Positions 1 through 9,740 of a DNA stretch of 64,000 nucleotides are shown here, in pieces. The notes under the pieces were generated by a model. The model saw only the letters and a program-made list of their open reading frames with translations, had not been told where the DNA came from and ran no database searches. The first letter of the stretch is position 1. Every line of letters begins with the position of its first letter. The stretch comes from Moellerella wisconsensis ATCC 35017 (GTDB taxonomy: Bacteria; Pseudomonadota; Gammaproteobacteria; Enterobacterales; Enterobacteriaceae): NCBI RefSeq assembly GCF_001294465.1, contig NZ_LGAA01000016.1, positions 62,001-126,000 on the forward strand. Reading direction: 5' to 3'. A program made the translations under genes and the position numbers.

Positions 1-295
1 AATGAGGAAGACGTTTAGTGAAGTTGGTAGTGCCATCCAGTGGATCAATTACCCATTGTATATCCTGATCTTTACCTGATAACTCACCACTTTCTTCGGT
101 GATAATTGTATGATCTGGGTAAGATTTATGAATGATGTCAATAATCAATCGTTCAGAGTCACGGTCAACATTAGTGACGAAATCATTCATACCTTTCTGT
201 GTGACTTGAATATTGCTCGGATTTTCGTAATTTTGAGCGATTTTATTTCCCGCCTTACGTGCAGCACGTATGGCGATATTGAGCATCGGATGCAT
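1..295 (-). CDS. suhB: Inositol-1-monophosphatase SuhB, N-terminal part (runs off the window)
   Basis: Reading the minus strand from the ATG at 295 gives a protein starting MHPMLNIAIRAARKAG, the SuhB start. It continues with the EESGE and DPLDGTTNF metal/phosphate-binding motifs of the inositol monophosphatase family. About 98 residues are visible; the rest lies beyond base 1. SuhB hydrolyses inositol phosphates in vitro and, in E. coli, is part of the ribosomal RNA antitermination complex. It is divergent from trmJ with about 124 bp between the starts, as in E. coli. Confidence 0.93.
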   Translation of the reverse strand, partial: MHPMLNIAIRAARKAGNKIAQNYENPSNIQVTQKGMNDFVTNVDRDSERLIIDIIHKSYPDHTIITEESGELSGKDQDIQWVIDPLDGTTNFTKRLPH

Positions 296-419
296 GGGTT
301 TTTTCCACCGGGATGTTAAAGAACGAATTTAAGAGCTGCATACTATACAGTTATTCGGCATCGTAATCAATTTTGTGTTAAGCTTGTGAGATCTTTTTTC
401 GAAAAAAACGCAAAATATC

Positions 420-1202
420 ATGCTAGACAATATCCGCATTATCCTCGTTGAAACTTCCCATACTGGTAATATGGGCTCTACCGCTAGAGCCATGAAAACC
501 ATGGGGCTATCGAATCTGTATTTAGTCAATCCATTAGTTCAGCCTGATTCTCATTCTATTGCGCTTTCTGCGGGGGCGAGTGATGTGATTGGTAATGCCA
601 AAATAGTTAATACCTTAGATGAGGCATTAGAAGGGTGTGAATTAGTTATTGGCACCAGTGCACGCTCTCGAACATTATCATGGCCAATGGTCGAGCCGCG
701 TGATTGTGGTGAAAAAGCGGTGACTCAATCTCAACGTTCGCCAGTCGCCATTGTTTTTGGGCGTGAGCGTGTGGGTTTGACCAACGAAGAATTACAAAAA
801 TGCCAGTACCATTTATATATTCCAACCAATCCAGAATACGGGTCGTTGAATTTAGCCATGGCAGTTCAGTTAGTTAGCTATGAGATCCGTATGGCATTTC
901 TGGCTCGTCAACAGAAAAACGACACAGTCACCGAAGAAGAACATACGGTAGAATATCCTCCATCGGAAGATATCGAACGTTTTTATGTGCATCTTGAGCA
1001 GGTATTAAACCATTCAGGGTTTATTCGTAAAGCCCATCCAGGGATTATAATGAGCCGTTTACGTCGCTTATTTACCCGAGCTCATGTAGAGACCCAAGAG
1101 CTGCATATTTTGCGTGGAATTTTAACGTCGATGGAGAAGTGGGCAAGTGGCGCACCGAAAAGTGGCGATGAAAAAAATAGTGATGAAAAAGTATCAAAAT
1201 AA
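420..1202 (+). CDS. trmJ: tRNA (cytidine/uridine-2'-O-)-methyltransferase TrmJ
   Basis: 260 residues, slightly longer than the roughly 246-residue E. coli protein because of a Ser/Lys/Glu-rich C-terminal tail. The start, [20 protein letters not shown], matches the TrmJ N-terminus, so this ATG is chosen although no strong ribosome binding site is visible. The SPOUT fold is supported by the [13 protein letters not shown] segment near residue 115 and the [14 protein letters not shown] knot segment near 140. The enzyme methylates the ribose of nucleotide 32 in several tRNAs using S-adenosylmethionine. It sits just upstream of iscR, as in other enterobacteria. Confidence 0.95.
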   Translation: MLDNIRIILVETSHTGNMGSTARAMKTMGLSNLYLVNPLVQPDSHSIALSAGASDVIGNAKIVNTLDEALEGCELVIGTSARSRTLSWPMVEPRDCGEKAVTQSQRSPVAIVFGRERVGLTNEELQKCQYHLYIPTNPEYGSLNLAMAVQLVSYEIRMAFLARQQKNDTVTEEEHTVEYPPSEDIERFYVHLEQVLNHSGFIRKAHPGIIMSRLRRLFTRAHVETQELHILRGILTSMEKWASGAPKSGDEKNSDEKVSK

Positions 1203-1213
1203 GCATTGAAATA

Positions 1214-1238
1214 ATAGTTGAGTGAAATAGTCAGGTAA
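1214..1238. promoter_or_regulatory. IscR type-1 binding site, upstream copy
   Basis: This 25-base window fits the published type-1 IscR consensus (ATASYYGACTRWWWYAGTCRRSTAT) at 23 of 25 positions by my hand alignment; mismatches are at positions 9 and 25. It abuts the second site directly. In E. coli the [2Fe-2S] form of IscR binds such sites to repress the isc operon. Confidence 0.75.
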
Positions 1239-1263
1239 ATAGTTGACTAAATTACTCGGGAAT
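1239..1263. promoter_or_regulatory. IscR type-1 binding site overlapping the iscR promoter
   Basis: A second 25-base match to the IscR type-1 consensus, again 23 of 25 positions, with mismatches at 17 and 23. It contains TTGACT at 1243-1248. It begins at the base after the upstream site ends, so two IscR dimers could sit side by side on the promoter. Confidence 0.8.
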
Positions 1264-1271
1264 GACACAAT
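1243..1271 (+). promoter_or_regulatory. Likely iscR (isc operon) promoter
   Basis: TTGACT (1243-1248), a 17-bp spacer and CACAAT (1266-1271) form a plausible sigma-70 promoter. The -35 element lies inside an IscR type-1 site, the arrangement expected for autorepression. The -10 element is imperfect (4 of 6). Confidence 0.55.
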
Positions 1272-1302
1272 TTCATCTATTATTTACCTCGGAGTATACA
1301 CT

Positions 1303-1806
1303 ATGAGACTCACTTCTAAAGGGCGTTATGCGGTAACAGCTATGCTGGATGTTGCGTTACATTCTCAAACGGGACCTGTCCCTCTGGCTGACATTTCAGA
1401 ACGTCAGGGAATTTCGCTTTCTTATCTTGAGCAGTTGTTTTCTCGTTTACGTAAAAATGAACTGGTTTCTAGTGTCAGAGGTCCGGGCGGCGGGTATTTA
1501 TTGGGTCGCGAACCCGGTCAAATTTTTGTTGCTCAAGTTATTGCTGCGGTTGATGAATCTGTTGATGCCACCCGTTGTCAGGGGAATAAAGACGGTTGCC
1601 AAAATGGTGATCGTTGTTTGACTCATTCACTGTGGCGTGACTTAAGCGACCGTATTACAAGTTTCTTAAGTGGTATTAGTCTTGAGGAACTTGTTAATAA
1701 TCATGATGTTATGGTTGTTGCTGACCGTCAAAATCAAAATAATAGCGGTCGTAAAACAGCCCCTTTAGGGATTACGCCTGAATCTATTATTAATGTAAGA
1801 GCATAA
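1303..1806 (+). CDS. iscR: Fe-S cluster regulator IscR (Rrf2 family)
   Basis: The ATG at 1303 gives a 167-residue protein starting [20 protein letters not shown], the IscR N-terminus. It is preceded by a good ribosome binding site (CTCGGAG). A longer reading from 1243 would begin inside the promoter and is rejected. The winged helix-turn-helix occupies about residues 1-60. The cluster ligands are C92, C99, C105 and H108; the first Cys-Cys spacing is one residue longer than in E. coli. IscR senses [2Fe-2S] status and represses isc when Fe-S supply is adequate. Confidence 0.97.
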   Translation: MRLTSKGRYAVTAMLDVALHSQTGPVPLADISERQGISLSYLEQLFSRLRKNELVSSVRGPGGGYLLGREPGQIFVAQVIAAVDESVDATRCQGNKDGCQNGDRCLTHSLWRDLSDRITSFLSGISLEELVNNHDVMVVADRQNQNNSGRKTAPLGITPESIINVRA

Positions 1807-1875
1807 TTCGGCAGTATTCACGGTAATCCAGTTATTAATTGATTGCCGTGCGAGTTATGTAGTTAGTATGCAAAT

Positions 1876-1917
1876 AGATTATATCTAAACCGATTATATA
1901 AAACCGATTATATCTAA
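1876..1917. repeat. Three 14-bp tandem repeats in the iscR-iscS gap
   Basis: Three consecutive 14-bp units share the core GATTATAT; units 1 and 3 also share CTAA after the core. They lie in a 255-bp gap between iscR and iscS, longer than the roughly 110 bp of E. coli. In E. coli this region holds the RyhB small-RNA target. I could not identify a RyhB pairing site by eye. Confidence 0.6.
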
Positions 1918-2061
1918 GTTAAGGATGAGTTAGGCAAAGTGGCAAACGAGAACATCTTGGACATCAGATGATTCTACAATAATAGCGCAGCTAACTCCCT
2001 TGAAATACAATAGATAGAATTGAATATTGAGACAACTTTTGTCTTACGGAGCAAGTGAGTA

Positions 2062-3276
2062 ATGAAATTACCGATTTATTTAGATTATTCAGCAACTACC
2101 CCGGTTGATCCGCGTGTTGCTGAAAAAATGATGAAATGCCTAACAATGGATGGCGTGTTTGGTAACCCAGCATCCCGTTCTCACCGTTTTGGTTGGCAAG
2201 CTGAAGAAGCTGTAGATATTGCTCGTAATCAAATTGCTGAATTAGTGAATGCTGATCCGCGTGAAATCGTATTTACCTCTGGTGCGACAGAGTCTGATAA
2301 TTTGGCGATTAAAGGCGCAGCCAATTTTTATCAGAAGAAAGGTAAGCACATCATTACCTGTAAAACTGAACATAAAGCGGTTCTTGATACTTGTCGCCAG
2401 CTAGAGCGCGAAGGTTTCGAGGTTACTTATCTTGCCCCTGAAAGCAATGGCTTAATTGATTTAAGCAAGCTAGAAGCTGCCATGCGTGAAGACACTATTT
2501 TAGTGTCTATTATGCACGTTAATAATGAAATCGGCATCGTGCAAGATATTGCGACTATCGGTGAATTATGCCGTAGTCGTGGTATTGTTTTTCATGTTGA
2601 TGCGACGCAAAGCGTTGGTAAATTACCTATCGATTTGGCAGCACTGAAAGTTGATTTAATGTCTTTCTCTGCGCATAAATTATATGGTCCTATGGGGATT
2701 GGTGCTCTTTATGTGCGTCGTAAACCCCGTATTCGCCTTGAAGCCCAACAACATGGTGGCGGCCATGAGCGCGGTATGCGTTCAGGTACTTTACCGGTTC
2801 ATCAAATTGTGGGCATGGGTGAAGCTTACCGCATTGCTAAAGCTGAAATGGCTGAAGAATCAGAACATTTACGTCAATTACGTCTACGTTTATGGAACGG
2901 CATTCAAGATATTGAAGAAGTTTATCTGAATGGTGATTTAGAAAATGGTGCTCCCCATATTCTAAATGTCAGCTTCAACTATGTTGAAGGTGAATCATTG
3001 ATGATGTCTCTAAAAGATCTGGCTGTATCGTCAGGTTCTGCCTGTACTTCTGCGAGCTTAGAACCTTCTTATGTTCTGCGCGCACTTGGCATGAATGATG
3101 AACTGGCTCACAGCTCGATTCGTTTCTCCTTCGGTCGTTTTACCACTGAAGAAGAAATCGATTATGCCATCGTGCAAATTCATAAAGCTATTGAACATCT
3201 ACGTGCATTATCTCCTTTATGGGATATGTATAAAGAAGGTGTGGATATCAGCAGCATCGAATGGTCTCATCATTAA
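2062..3276 (+). CDS. iscS: Cysteine desulfurase IscS
   Basis: 404 residues, the same length as E. coli IscS. This PLP enzyme converts cysteine to alanine and holds the sulfur as a persulfide for IscU, tRNA thiolation and other acceptors. The PLP lysine is in [10 protein letters not shown] near residue 206. The catalytic cysteine is in [17 protein letters not shown] near residue 328. [10 protein letters not shown] near 180 is the cofactor-binding region. It is 24 bp upstream of iscU and preceded by GGAGCAAGTGAGT. Confidence 0.98.
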   Translation: MKLPIYLDYSATTPVDPRVAEKMMKCLTMDGVFGNPASRSHRFGWQAEEAVDIARNQIAELVNADPREIVFTSGATESDNLAIKGAANFYQKKGKHIITCKTEHKAVLDTCRQLEREGFEVTYLAPESNGLIDLSKLEAAMREDTILVSIMHVNNEIGIVQDIATIGELCRSRGIVFHVDATQSVGKLPIDLAALKVDLMSFSAHKLYGPMGIGALYVRRKPRIRLEAQQHGGGHERGMRSGTLPVHQIVGMGEAYRIAKAEMAEESEHLRQLRLRLWNGIQDIEEVYLNGDLENGAPHILNVSFNYVEGESLMMSLKDLAVSSGSACTSASLEPSYVLRALGMNDELAHSSIRFSFGRFTTEEEIDYAIVQIHKAIEHLRALSPLWDMYKEGVDISSIEWSHH

Positions 3277-3300
3277 TTAGGCAGTTTCAGGAGTTTAAAC

Positions 3301-3687
3301 ATGGCTTATAGCGAAAAAGTAATTGATCATTATGAAAATCCACGCAATGTCGGTTCTTTTGACAATAGCGATCCTTCAGTAGGAAGCGGCATGGTCGGTG
3401 CACCTGCATGTGGTGACGTAATGAAACTTCAGATTAAAGTCAGCGATGAAGGTATCATCGAAGACGCACGTTTTAAAACTTACGGTTGTGGTTCTGCGAT
3501 TGCCTCAAGCTCTTTAGTTACTGAGTGGATGAAAGGCAAATCATTAGACGAAGCAGAAGCGATTAAAAATACCACAATCGCTGAAGAACTCGAGTTACCG
3601 CCAGTAAAAATTCACTGTTCTATTTTGGCCGAAGATGCCATTAAAGCAGCGATTGCGGATTATAAAAGTAAACGTCAGGGTAAATAA
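3301..3687 (+). CDS. iscU: Fe-S cluster scaffold IscU
   Basis: 128 residues, the usual length. The three cluster-binding cysteines are in APACGDVM (C37), YGCGSA (C63) and IHCSIL (C106). LPPVK near residue 100 is the motif recognised by the chaperone HscA. IscU takes sulfur from IscS and iron to build [2Fe-2S] clusters in the cytoplasm. It is followed by a 314-bp gap before iscA, unusual because iscU and iscA are nearly contiguous in E. coli. Confidence 0.98.
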   Translation: MAYSEKVIDHYENPRNVGSFDNSDPSVGSGMVGAPACGDVMKLQIKVSDEGIIEDARFKTYGCGSAIASSSLVTEWMKGKSLDEAEAIKNTTIAEELELPPVKIHCSILAEDAIKAAIADYKSKRQGK

Positions 3688-4001
3688 TAACCGCCCGATA
3701 TACTTATAATAATTCGCAGTGTACTGGAGTGTAGTGGCGCGTAGTTAGTATGTAGTGAGGCGACAAACGATAGAAATAATCACGTATGCTTATTTAGTTT
3801 ATTAATAATTAGCGAAATGATTAACTTTTGACGTTAAACTGTAACCCGGCTAATACTCCGCTATAAGCGAAGAGTTATCAGTATATAATGATAGTGATTG
3901 AAGGGCGGATACTGCTTAATTGACAGTGTCTGCCTTTGTTTATTTGCATGACTTTTTTTGCATATATTACTGTGCAAAATTGTTGCAGAGTGAGGTTCAC
4001 A
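3688..4001 (+). other. Long iscU-iscA intergenic region
   Basis: 314 bp without a convincing ORF interrupt the isc cluster. The region holds GTAGTTAGTATG (3741-3752), also present at 1859-1870 in the iscR-iscS gap. It also has a perfect TATAAT at 3894-3899 and a strong hairpin at 3901-3937. The sequence upstream of iscA is T-rich. A separate promoter for iscA is plausible, but I find no clean -35/-10 pair. Confidence 0.6.
3901..3945 (+). terminator. Terminator-like hairpin between iscU and iscA
   Basis: Left arm AAGGGCGGATACTG (3901-3914) pairs with right arm CAGTGTCTGCCTTT (3924-3937) over 14 bp, with three G-U pairs, around a 9-nt loop. TTTGTTTATTT follows. It has the form of an intrinsic terminator or attenuator inside the isc gene cluster. 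Confidence 0.6.
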
Positions 4002-4325
4002 ATGTCAATTTCCCTTACGGAAAGTGCTGCTCAACGCGTTCAGGCATTTCTGAAAAATCGTGGTAAAGGTGAAGGATTGCGTCTGGGTGTCAGGACTTCT
4101 GGGTGTTCAGGAATGGCTTATGTTCTTGAATTTGCAGATACTATTAACGAAGAAGACACCGTTTTTGAAGATAAAGGTGTTAAAGTTATCGTTGATGGTA
4201 AAAGTATGGTTTACCTAGATGGAACTGAGTTGGACTTTGTCAAAGAAGGATTAAACGAAGGCTTTCAATTTAACAATCCGAACGTTAATAGCGAATGCGG
4301 ATGTGGTGAAAGTTTTAACGTATGA
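4002..4325 (+). CDS. iscA: Fe-S assembly A-type protein IscA
   Basis: The ATG at 4002 gives a 107-residue protein starting [13 protein letters not shown], matching E. coli IscA in start and length. GAGTGAGGT upstream is the ribosome binding site. The A-type cysteines are in TSGCSGMAY (C35) and the C-terminal SECGCGESF (C99 and C101). IscA carries iron or [4Fe-4S] clusters to client enzymes. In-frame sequence upstream to 3936 is not IscA-like and is left out. Confidence 0.96.
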   Translation: MSISLTESAAQRVQAFLKNRGKGEGLRLGVRTSGCSGMAYVLEFADTINEEDTVFEDKGVKVIVDGKSMVYLDGTELDFVKEGLNEGFQFNNPNVNSECGCGESFNV

Positions 4326-4445
4326 TTTAACATTTAGTTTCAATATATAGTTTTAATATCATACAGTTTAAAAAATCACTTTGACTGATCCCAGCAGATG
4401 AGCTGATGCCAGTTGTTCTATCAGCTCCTTAATACCAGAGCATTT

Positions 4446-4967
4446 ATGGATTACTTTACGCTTTTCGGGCTTGACCCAGTCTACGCTATAGATCGCGAGA
4501 AATTAACTCAGCGTTATCAGGAACTGCAACGCCAGTATCATCCTGATCGTTTTGCCACCCAATCAGAGCAAGACAAAATGCAGGCTCTTCAGCAGGCTGC
4601 GACCATCAATTCGGCTTATCAATCGTTGCGACATCCATTAAAACGCGCAGAATATATGCTGTCACTTCACGATTATGACATTAATAATGAACAGCATACC
4701 ATGCACGATACTGCATTTTTAATCGAGCAATTAGAGCTGCGTGAAGAATTAGATACGATTGAAAACAGTCCACAAGCAGAGACGCTATTAACCCAATTTT
4801 TGTCTAACGTTGCGCAAATGATAGCTTCTCGTATGGCACTGATGGAGCAACAGATTGCGGCAAAAAACTGGGAACAAGCGGCCGATACGGTGCGTAAATT
4901 ACGTTTTCTGGACAAATTGCAGCAGCAGGCTCAGCAGCTTGAAGAGCGGTTATTCGACGATTTTTAA
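4446..4967 (+). CDS. hscB: J-domain co-chaperone HscB
   Basis: The ATG at 4446 gives 173 residues starting [11 protein letters not shown], like E. coli HscB (171). The J-domain occupies about residues 1-75, with the HPD motif in YHPDRF. The C-terminal three-helix domain binds IscU. HscB delivers IscU to HscA and stimulates its ATPase. An in-frame extension back to 4413 has no counterpart in the family. hscA starts 11 bp after the stop. Confidence 0.96.
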   Translation: MDYFTLFGLDPVYAIDREKLTQRYQELQRQYHPDRFATQSEQDKMQALQQAATINSAYQSLRHPLKRAEYMLSLHDYDINNEQHTMHDTAFLIEQLELREELDTIENSPQAETLLTQFLSNVAQMIASRMALMEQQIAAKNWEQAADTVRKLRFLDKLQQQAQQLEERLFDDF

Positions 4968-4978
4968 GGTAAATAATT

Positions 4979-6829
4979 ATGGCATTACTTCAGATAAGTG
5001 AACCCGGCTTATCAGCGGCACCTCATCAACGTCGCCTTGCGGTTGGTATTGATCTCGGTACGACCCATTCATTGGTCGCGACTGTACGCAGCGGTGAGGC
5101 ACAAACTCTCGTCGATGAACAAGGCCGCTATTTACTGCCTTCTATCGTTAATTATCAACATGCTCAACCTATTGTTGGTTGGGATGCGAAGCAGATGGCG
5201 GAGCAAGATCCTTGCAATACGGTCATTTCGGTAAAGCGTATGATGGGGCGCTCCTTAACTGATATTCAACAGCGTTATCCGCACTTGCCCTATAAATTAA
5301 CCGCCAGCGAAAACGGTTTGCCATTTATTCAAACAGCGAGCGGCCAAGTTGATCCTATTCAAGTTTCTGCTGATATTCTTAAAACACTGGCTCAGCGAGC
5401 AGAACAAACATTGGATGGGCAACTCGATGGCGTCGTTATTACGGTCCCGGCTTATTTTGATGATGCTCAACGCCAAGGAACCAAAGATGCCGCACGCCAT
5501 GCAGGTTTGCATGTACTGCGTTTATTGAATGAGCCGACGGCTGCCGCTATTGCCTATGGTTTGGATTCAGGCCAAGAAGGGTTGATCGCTGTTTACGATC
5601 TCGGCGGAGGCACATTCGATATTTCAATTCTGCGGTTAAGCAGAGGTGTGTTTGAAGTATTAGCGACCGGGGGGGATACCGCACTCGGTGGTGATGATTT
5701 TGATCAGGTACTGGCGCAATGGATAGCACAACAAGCGGGATTGACGGATACCCAAGACTATCAGTTTAATCGGCAATTATTGAATATCGCCACGCAAGTT
5801 AAAATTGAGCTGAGCAGCCAATCGCTGGCGAAGATTGTGTTGCCACAATGGCAGGGCGAAATTAGCCGTGAAACTTTTGATTCATTGATTCACTCTTACG
5901 TTAAACGTACGTTAATGGCCTGTCGTCGTGCATTGAAAGATGCTGATGTCACAACGGATGAAATTATTAATGTGGTGATGGTCGGTGGGTCGACGCGGGT
6001 ACCTTTAGTTAGAGATATGGTCGGTGAATATTTTGGAAAAACGCCATTGACCTCGATAGACCCCGATCAAGTTGTGGCGATTGGCGCGGCGATTCAAGCC
6101 GATATTCTGGTCGGAAATAAACCCGATAATGAAATGCTGTTATTAGACGTTATTCCGTTGTCTCTTGGATTAGAAACGATGGGCGGCTTGGTCGAAAAAG
6201 TAATCCCCCGCAATACCACTATTCCGGTAGCACGGGCGCAAGAATTTACTACCTTTAAAGACGGCCAGACCGGTATGACCGTCCATGTTGTGCAAGGTGA
6301 GCGTGAAATGGTCAGTGATTGTCGTTCATTAGCACGCTTTAGTTTAAAAGGTATTCCACCAATGCCAGCGGGAGGGGCTCATATTCGCGTTACTTTCCAA
6401 GTTGATGCTGATGGTTTACTGAGCGTTAGTGCGATGGAAAAATCAACCGGTGTTCAGGCATCTATTCAGGTTAAACCTTCTTATGGATTAACCGATCAAG
6501 AAATTGCTGGAATGATTAAAGATTCGATGTCTAACGCGCAAGATGATTTAACCGCGCGTCGTTTAGCGGAGCAAAAAGTTGAAGCCGCTCGCGTTCTCGA
6601 AAGTTTGACCCGTGCATTAGAGCAAGATGCACATTTATTATCAAAAGAAGAACAGGTTGCCATCGATCAGGCGGCCAATAACTTGATTGAAACTGTACAG
6701 GGCACAGATCCTGTTGCAATTGAACATTCGATTAAACTCCTGGATAAGCAAACTCAGAATTTTGCCGCGCGTCGTATGGATGATTCTATTCGTCAGGCGT
6801 TGTCTGGTCATTCTGTGGATGAGATATAA
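4979..6829 (+). CDS. hscA: Hsp70-type chaperone HscA
   Basis: 616 residues, matching E. coli HscA. The Hsp70 ATPase motifs are [12 protein letters not shown] near residue 24, [15 protein letters not shown] near 203 and [10 protein letters not shown] near 340. The substrate-binding domain follows from about 390. HscA uses ATP to act on IscU bound through its LPPVK motif and promotes cluster transfer. hscB lies 11 bp upstream and fdx 2 bp downstream, so the three are translated from one message. Confidence 0.98.
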   Translation: MALLQISEPGLSAAPHQRRLAVGIDLGTTHSLVATVRSGEAQTLVDEQGRYLLPSIVNYQHAQPIVGWDAKQMAEQDPCNTVISVKRMMGRSLTDIQQRYPHLPYKLTASENGLPFIQTASGQVDPIQVSADILKTLAQRAEQTLDGQLDGVVITVPAYFDDAQRQGTKDAARHAGLHVLRLLNEPTAAAIAYGLDSGQEGLIAVYDLGGGTFDISILRLSRGVFEVLATGGDTALGGDDFDQVLAQWIAQQAGLTDTQDYQFNRQLLNIATQVKIELSSQSLAKIVLPQWQGEISRETFDSLIHSYVKRTLMACRRALKDADVTTDEIINVVMVGGSTRVPLVRDMVGEYFGKTPLTSIDPDQVVAIGAAIQADILVGNKPDNEMLLLDVIPLSLGLETMGGLVEKVIPRNTTIPVARAQEFTTFKDGQTGMTVHVVQGEREMVSDCRSLARFSLKGIPPMPAGGAHIRVTFQVDADGLLSVSAMEKSTGVQASIQVKPSYGLTDQEIAGMIKDSMSNAQDDLTARRLAEQKVEAARVLESLTRALEQDAHLLSKEEQVAIDQAANNLIETVQGTDPVAIEHSIKLLDKQTQNFAARRMDDSIRQALSGHSVDEI

Positions 6830-6831
6830 CT

Positions 6832-7167
6832 ATGCCAAAAATTGTTTTTTTACCTCATAGCCATTTATGTCCCGAAGGTGCAGTTGCCGAAGCACAGGCG
6901 GGAGAATCAATACTGGACGTGGCCTTGCGCTCAGGAATTGATATTGAACATGCGTGTGAAATGTCATGTGCTTGTACCACTTGCCATTGTATTGTCCGTG
7001 AAGGTTTTGATTCTCTTGAAGAAAGCTCAGAACTGGAAGACGATATGCTCGATAAAGCTTGGGGACTTGAGCCTGAAAGTCGTTTAAGCTGTCAAGCGAC
7101 AGTGAGCGATGAAGATTTAGTTATCGAGATCCCTAAATATACCGTTAACCATGCACGTGAGCATTAA
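6832..7167 (+). CDS. fdx: [2Fe-2S] ferredoxin of the Isc system
   Basis: 111 residues, the E. coli length. Adrenodoxin-type ferredoxin with cluster ligands in [13 protein letters not shown] (C42, C48, C51) and LSCQAT (C87). It supplies electrons for cluster assembly on IscU. Its start is 2 bp after hscA. Confidence 0.97.
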   Translation: MPKIVFLPHSHLCPEGAVAEAQAGESILDVALRSGIDIEHACEMSCACTTCHCIVREGFDSLEESSELEDDMLDKAWGLEPESRLSCQATVSDEDLVIEIPKYTVNHAREH

Positions 7168-7193
7168 TTTGTGCCATTTTTCGGAGCGTTATT

Positions 7194-7394
7194 ATGAGCT
7201 TAACATGGTCAGATAGCCGTGAGATTGGTGAAGCACTGTACGATCAGTTTCCCGATATCGATCCTAAAACAGTGCGTTTTACCGATATGCACCAATGGAT
7301 CTGCGAGTTGGAACAATTTTCCGATGATCCGCAAAAATCTAACGAAAAAATTCTTGAGGCTATTTTATTAGTTTGGCTAGATGAGTTCGCTTAA
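7194..7394 (+). CDS. iscX: IscX, small acidic isc accessory protein
   Basis: 66 residues, starting [20 protein letters not shown], the same size and start as E. coli IscX. It is an acidic winged-helix-like protein that binds IscS and is thought to be an iron donor or regulator. It is the last gene of the cluster; CGGAGCG precedes it and a terminator follows. Confidence 0.96.
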   Translation: MSLTWSDSREIGEALYDQFPDIDPKTVRFTDMHQWICELEQFSDDPQKSNEKILEAILLVWLDEFA

Positions 7395-7436
7395 ATAGGT
7401 TTGAGCTTATCTTATTAACGATTTTACGGTCTTATC

Positions 7437-7468
7437 ATGGGTTGCTATTAATATAGCGCCCATTTTTT
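7437..7468 (+). terminator. Terminator of the isc cluster
   Basis: ATGGGT (7437-7442) pairs with GCCCAT (7458-7463) and GCTAT (7444-7448) with ATAGC (7453-7457), with one bulged base, followed by six T. It lies 43 bp after iscX. Confidence 0.8.
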
Positions 7469-7797
7469 ATGTAGCAAAATGAATTAATTACAAAATTTAT
7501 TTATATATTTATTGTTGAACGATTGCGCTTTATTTATCTCTGACGCTCGCCAATTATGCATTTTATAATGTAACTGCATACTATTTTTTGGGGTTGCTAG
7601 CCGTGATGACGCTATATTTTACTGTGATGTCCGCATTTTCATACTACTTATCGTATGGGTTATGCGTTAATCTAGGAATAATGTGTCGAGCTGTATAAAT
7701 ACACCTTAAATGTAATTATTCACTAATATGCTACCAAGGCATGAGTTCGGCCGCGTTAAACTCATCGATATTTAGAACAATTAAAGTGAGAGAAACA
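7469..7797 (+). other. Gene-free stretch upstream of pepB
   Basis: About 330 bp between the isc terminator and pepB. I see no ORF. It must carry the pepB promoter, but I cannot name one pair of elements with confidence. Confidence 0.5.
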
Positions 7798-9093
7798 ATG
7801 ACAAAACAAATTATGCCTGTAATGATTTCAACGCAAGCCGCCGCTCCTCGCTGGGGAGAAGGCGCACTGCTCAGTGCTGATGAGCAGGGAATGACAATTC
7901 ATTTGAAACATCCAGGAAAATACTGCGCGGTACAAAGTGCAGGCCGCAAAATTGATAGCCAAGGGATCCGTAATGTAGCCTTAGTCGGTGAAGGCTGGGA
8001 TTTAGAAAAAAGCTGGGCATTTTGGCAAGGTTTTCGTGCACCCAAAGGTATGCGCACGATTGAATGGCCCAATCTAGCAGATGCTGATCGGGTTGAATTA
8101 GAAAATCGTATCCGCATTATTGATTGGGTGCGTGACGTGATCAATGCGCCTGCCGAAGAAGTAGGTCCCGAGCAATTGGCGAAACGAGCTATCGATTTAT
8201 TCTGTCATATCGATGGAGAGAATATTAGCTATCGTATCGTTAAAGGGGAAGATTTAGTCGACCAAGGATATATGGGGATCCATACTGTTGGTCGTGGGTC
8301 AAGCCGTCAGCCGGTCTTGTTATCTATTGATTATAATCCAACGGGCGATGCAAATGCGCCGGTATTTGCGTGCTTGGTCGGTAAAGGGATTACTTTTGAT
8401 TCTGGCGGTTATAGCATTAAACCTTCTTCATCTATGAGTTCGATGAAATCAGATATGGGTGGAGCCGCCACTTTAAGTGGTGCTTTAGCTTTAGCTATTA
8501 GCCGTGGCTTAAAAAAACGCGTCAAACTTATTCTGTGTATTGCCGATAATATGGTTAGCAGCAATGCCTTCAAACTTGGCGATATTATTCGTTATCGTAA
8601 TGGTAAATCGGTAGAAATTATGAATACCGATGCGGAAGGTCGTTTAGTATTGGCGGATGGTTTGATTGACGCCAGCGCAGAAAAACCACAATTTATTATT
8701 GATGCGGCGACATTAACCGGCGCGGCAAAAGTAGCGGTGGGTAATGATTATCACTCGGTACTGAGCTTTGACGATCAACTCGTGAATGAATTATTAGATT
8801 CATCGAATGAAGAATTAGAATTATTCTGGCGCTTACCATTGGCGGAATTCCATCGCCAGCAGTTACCGTCTGGATTTGCTGACCTCAACAATATTGCTTC
8901 ACCATCGAATACTGCGGGGGCTAGTACAGCTGCCGCATTCTTATCGCATTTTGTGGAAGATTATCGCCATAACTGGCTGCATATTGATTGCTCTGCAACT
9001 TATCGTAAATCGGCAGTCAGTTTATGGGCGGAAGGTGCAACAGGTATCGGTGTAAGAACATTGGCTAATCTATTGGTAAAAAAAGCACAGTAA
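7798..9093 (+). CDS. pepB: Peptidase B (M17 leucyl aminopeptidase family)
   Basis: The ATG at 7798, preceded by GTGAGAG, gives 431 residues (E. coli PepB 427). In-frame sequence back to 7741 has no homologue. M17 metal-binding and catalytic motifs are visible: [21 protein letters not shown] and [14 protein letters not shown], which is the family signature. It is a manganese-dependent cytoplasmic aminopeptidase acting on dipeptides and small peptides. A terminator follows at 9155. Confidence 0.96.
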   Translation: MTKQIMPVMISTQAAAPRWGEGALLSADEQGMTIHLKHPGKYCAVQSAGRKIDSQGIRNVALVGEGWDLEKSWAFWQGFRAPKGMRTIEWPNLADADRVELENRIRIIDWVRDVINAPAEEVGPEQLAKRAIDLFCHIDGENISYRIVKGEDLVDQGYMGIHTVGRGSSRQPVLLSIDYNPTGDANAPVFACLVGKGITFDSGGYSIKPSSSMSSMKSDMGGAATLSGALALAISRGLKKRVKLILCIADNMVSSNAFKLGDIIRYRNGKSVEIMNTDAEGRLVLADGLIDASAEKPQFIIDAATLTGAAKVAVGNDYHSVLSFDDQLVNELLDSSNEELELFWRLPLAEFHRQQLPSGFADLNNIASPSNTAGASTAAAFLSHFVEDYRHNWLHIDCSATYRKSAVSLWAEGATGIGVRTLANLLVKKAQ

Positions 9094-9154
9094 ACTTATT
9101 TCTCTTATAACTGTAGAAATAAGCCATAATAAAAGAAGAAATAAATAAGTTATC

Positions 9155-9190
9155 AGGCACTGAGAGCGAGACTTTCAGTGTCTGTTTTTT
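9155..9190 (+). terminator. Terminator after pepB
   Basis: A 12-bp stem with two G-U pairs (9155-9166 with 9172-9183) and loop CGAGA, followed by GTTTTTT. Confidence 0.8.
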
Positions 9191-9278
9191 TACTATAAGC
9201 AGATTATTTAGTGCTTATTGCCTATTTCATGATTGGCTTATTTTATATTACTGATTTATATAAGTATGGAGCGAGCAG

Positions 9279-9740
9279 ATGTCACACCCTCAAGAGCCGA
9301 AACCAGAGCTAGTTACTCCGAATGACGACATTCAGGTAGCTAAAATTACTGTCCCCAGCGGCAGTGCAATCAAGTTATCAGCCGTAGAAAATCAACCTCC
9401 AGCTTTGGTAAATACCCTCAGTGAGTTATTCAAACAGCATAAACTTATTCGCCGTGCTTTTTTGGTGCTCGCACAGGAAGAGAAAAGTGAGGATCCTGCG
9501 GTAATGTTGATAGGCCTAGAAATGACAGGCGATTGGGATGAAGACACTCTGGACAATATTATTCATCAAGCTGGAACTTTGGCTTGTGAACATTTAGAAG
9601 ATGGTGAGTCGATTGATTTCTGTTTGGTTAATGAAGACGAGGCAGGGATCAGCCATTTTATGACTCAGCATATTGCGCCTTTTTATCAGCGCCGTTTAGG
9701 TGGATTTATCCGCGATGCTATTCCTATTAAAAATACCTAA
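9279..9740 (+). CDS. sseB: SseB-family protein, C-terminal domain only
   Basis: 153 residues, against about 258 for E. coli SseB. From about residue 30 on (SAIKLSAVENQPPALVN through GISHFMTQHIAPFYQRRLGG) it aligns with the SseB C-terminal domain. The N-terminal domain is absent, and the 185 bp upstream show no trace of it. It has its own start and ribosome binding site (TATGGAGCGAGCAG), so it is probably translated rather than dead. SseB was named for raising serine sensitivity when overexpressed in E. coli; its biochemical role is unclear. The neighbour sseA is missing here. Confidence 0.8.
   Translation: MSHPQEPKPELVTPNDDIQVAKITVPSGSAIKLSAVENQPPALVNTLSELFKQHKLIRRAFLVLAQEEKSEDPAVMLIGLEMTGDWDEDTLDNIIHQAGTLACEHLEDGESIDFCLVNEDEAGISHFMTQHIAPFYQRRLGGFIRDAIPIKNT

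Noticed and set aside
1243-1302. Longer iscR reading from 1243
   Set aside because: It would start inside the -35 element and IscR site; the ATG at 1303 has a ribosome binding site and matches the family start.
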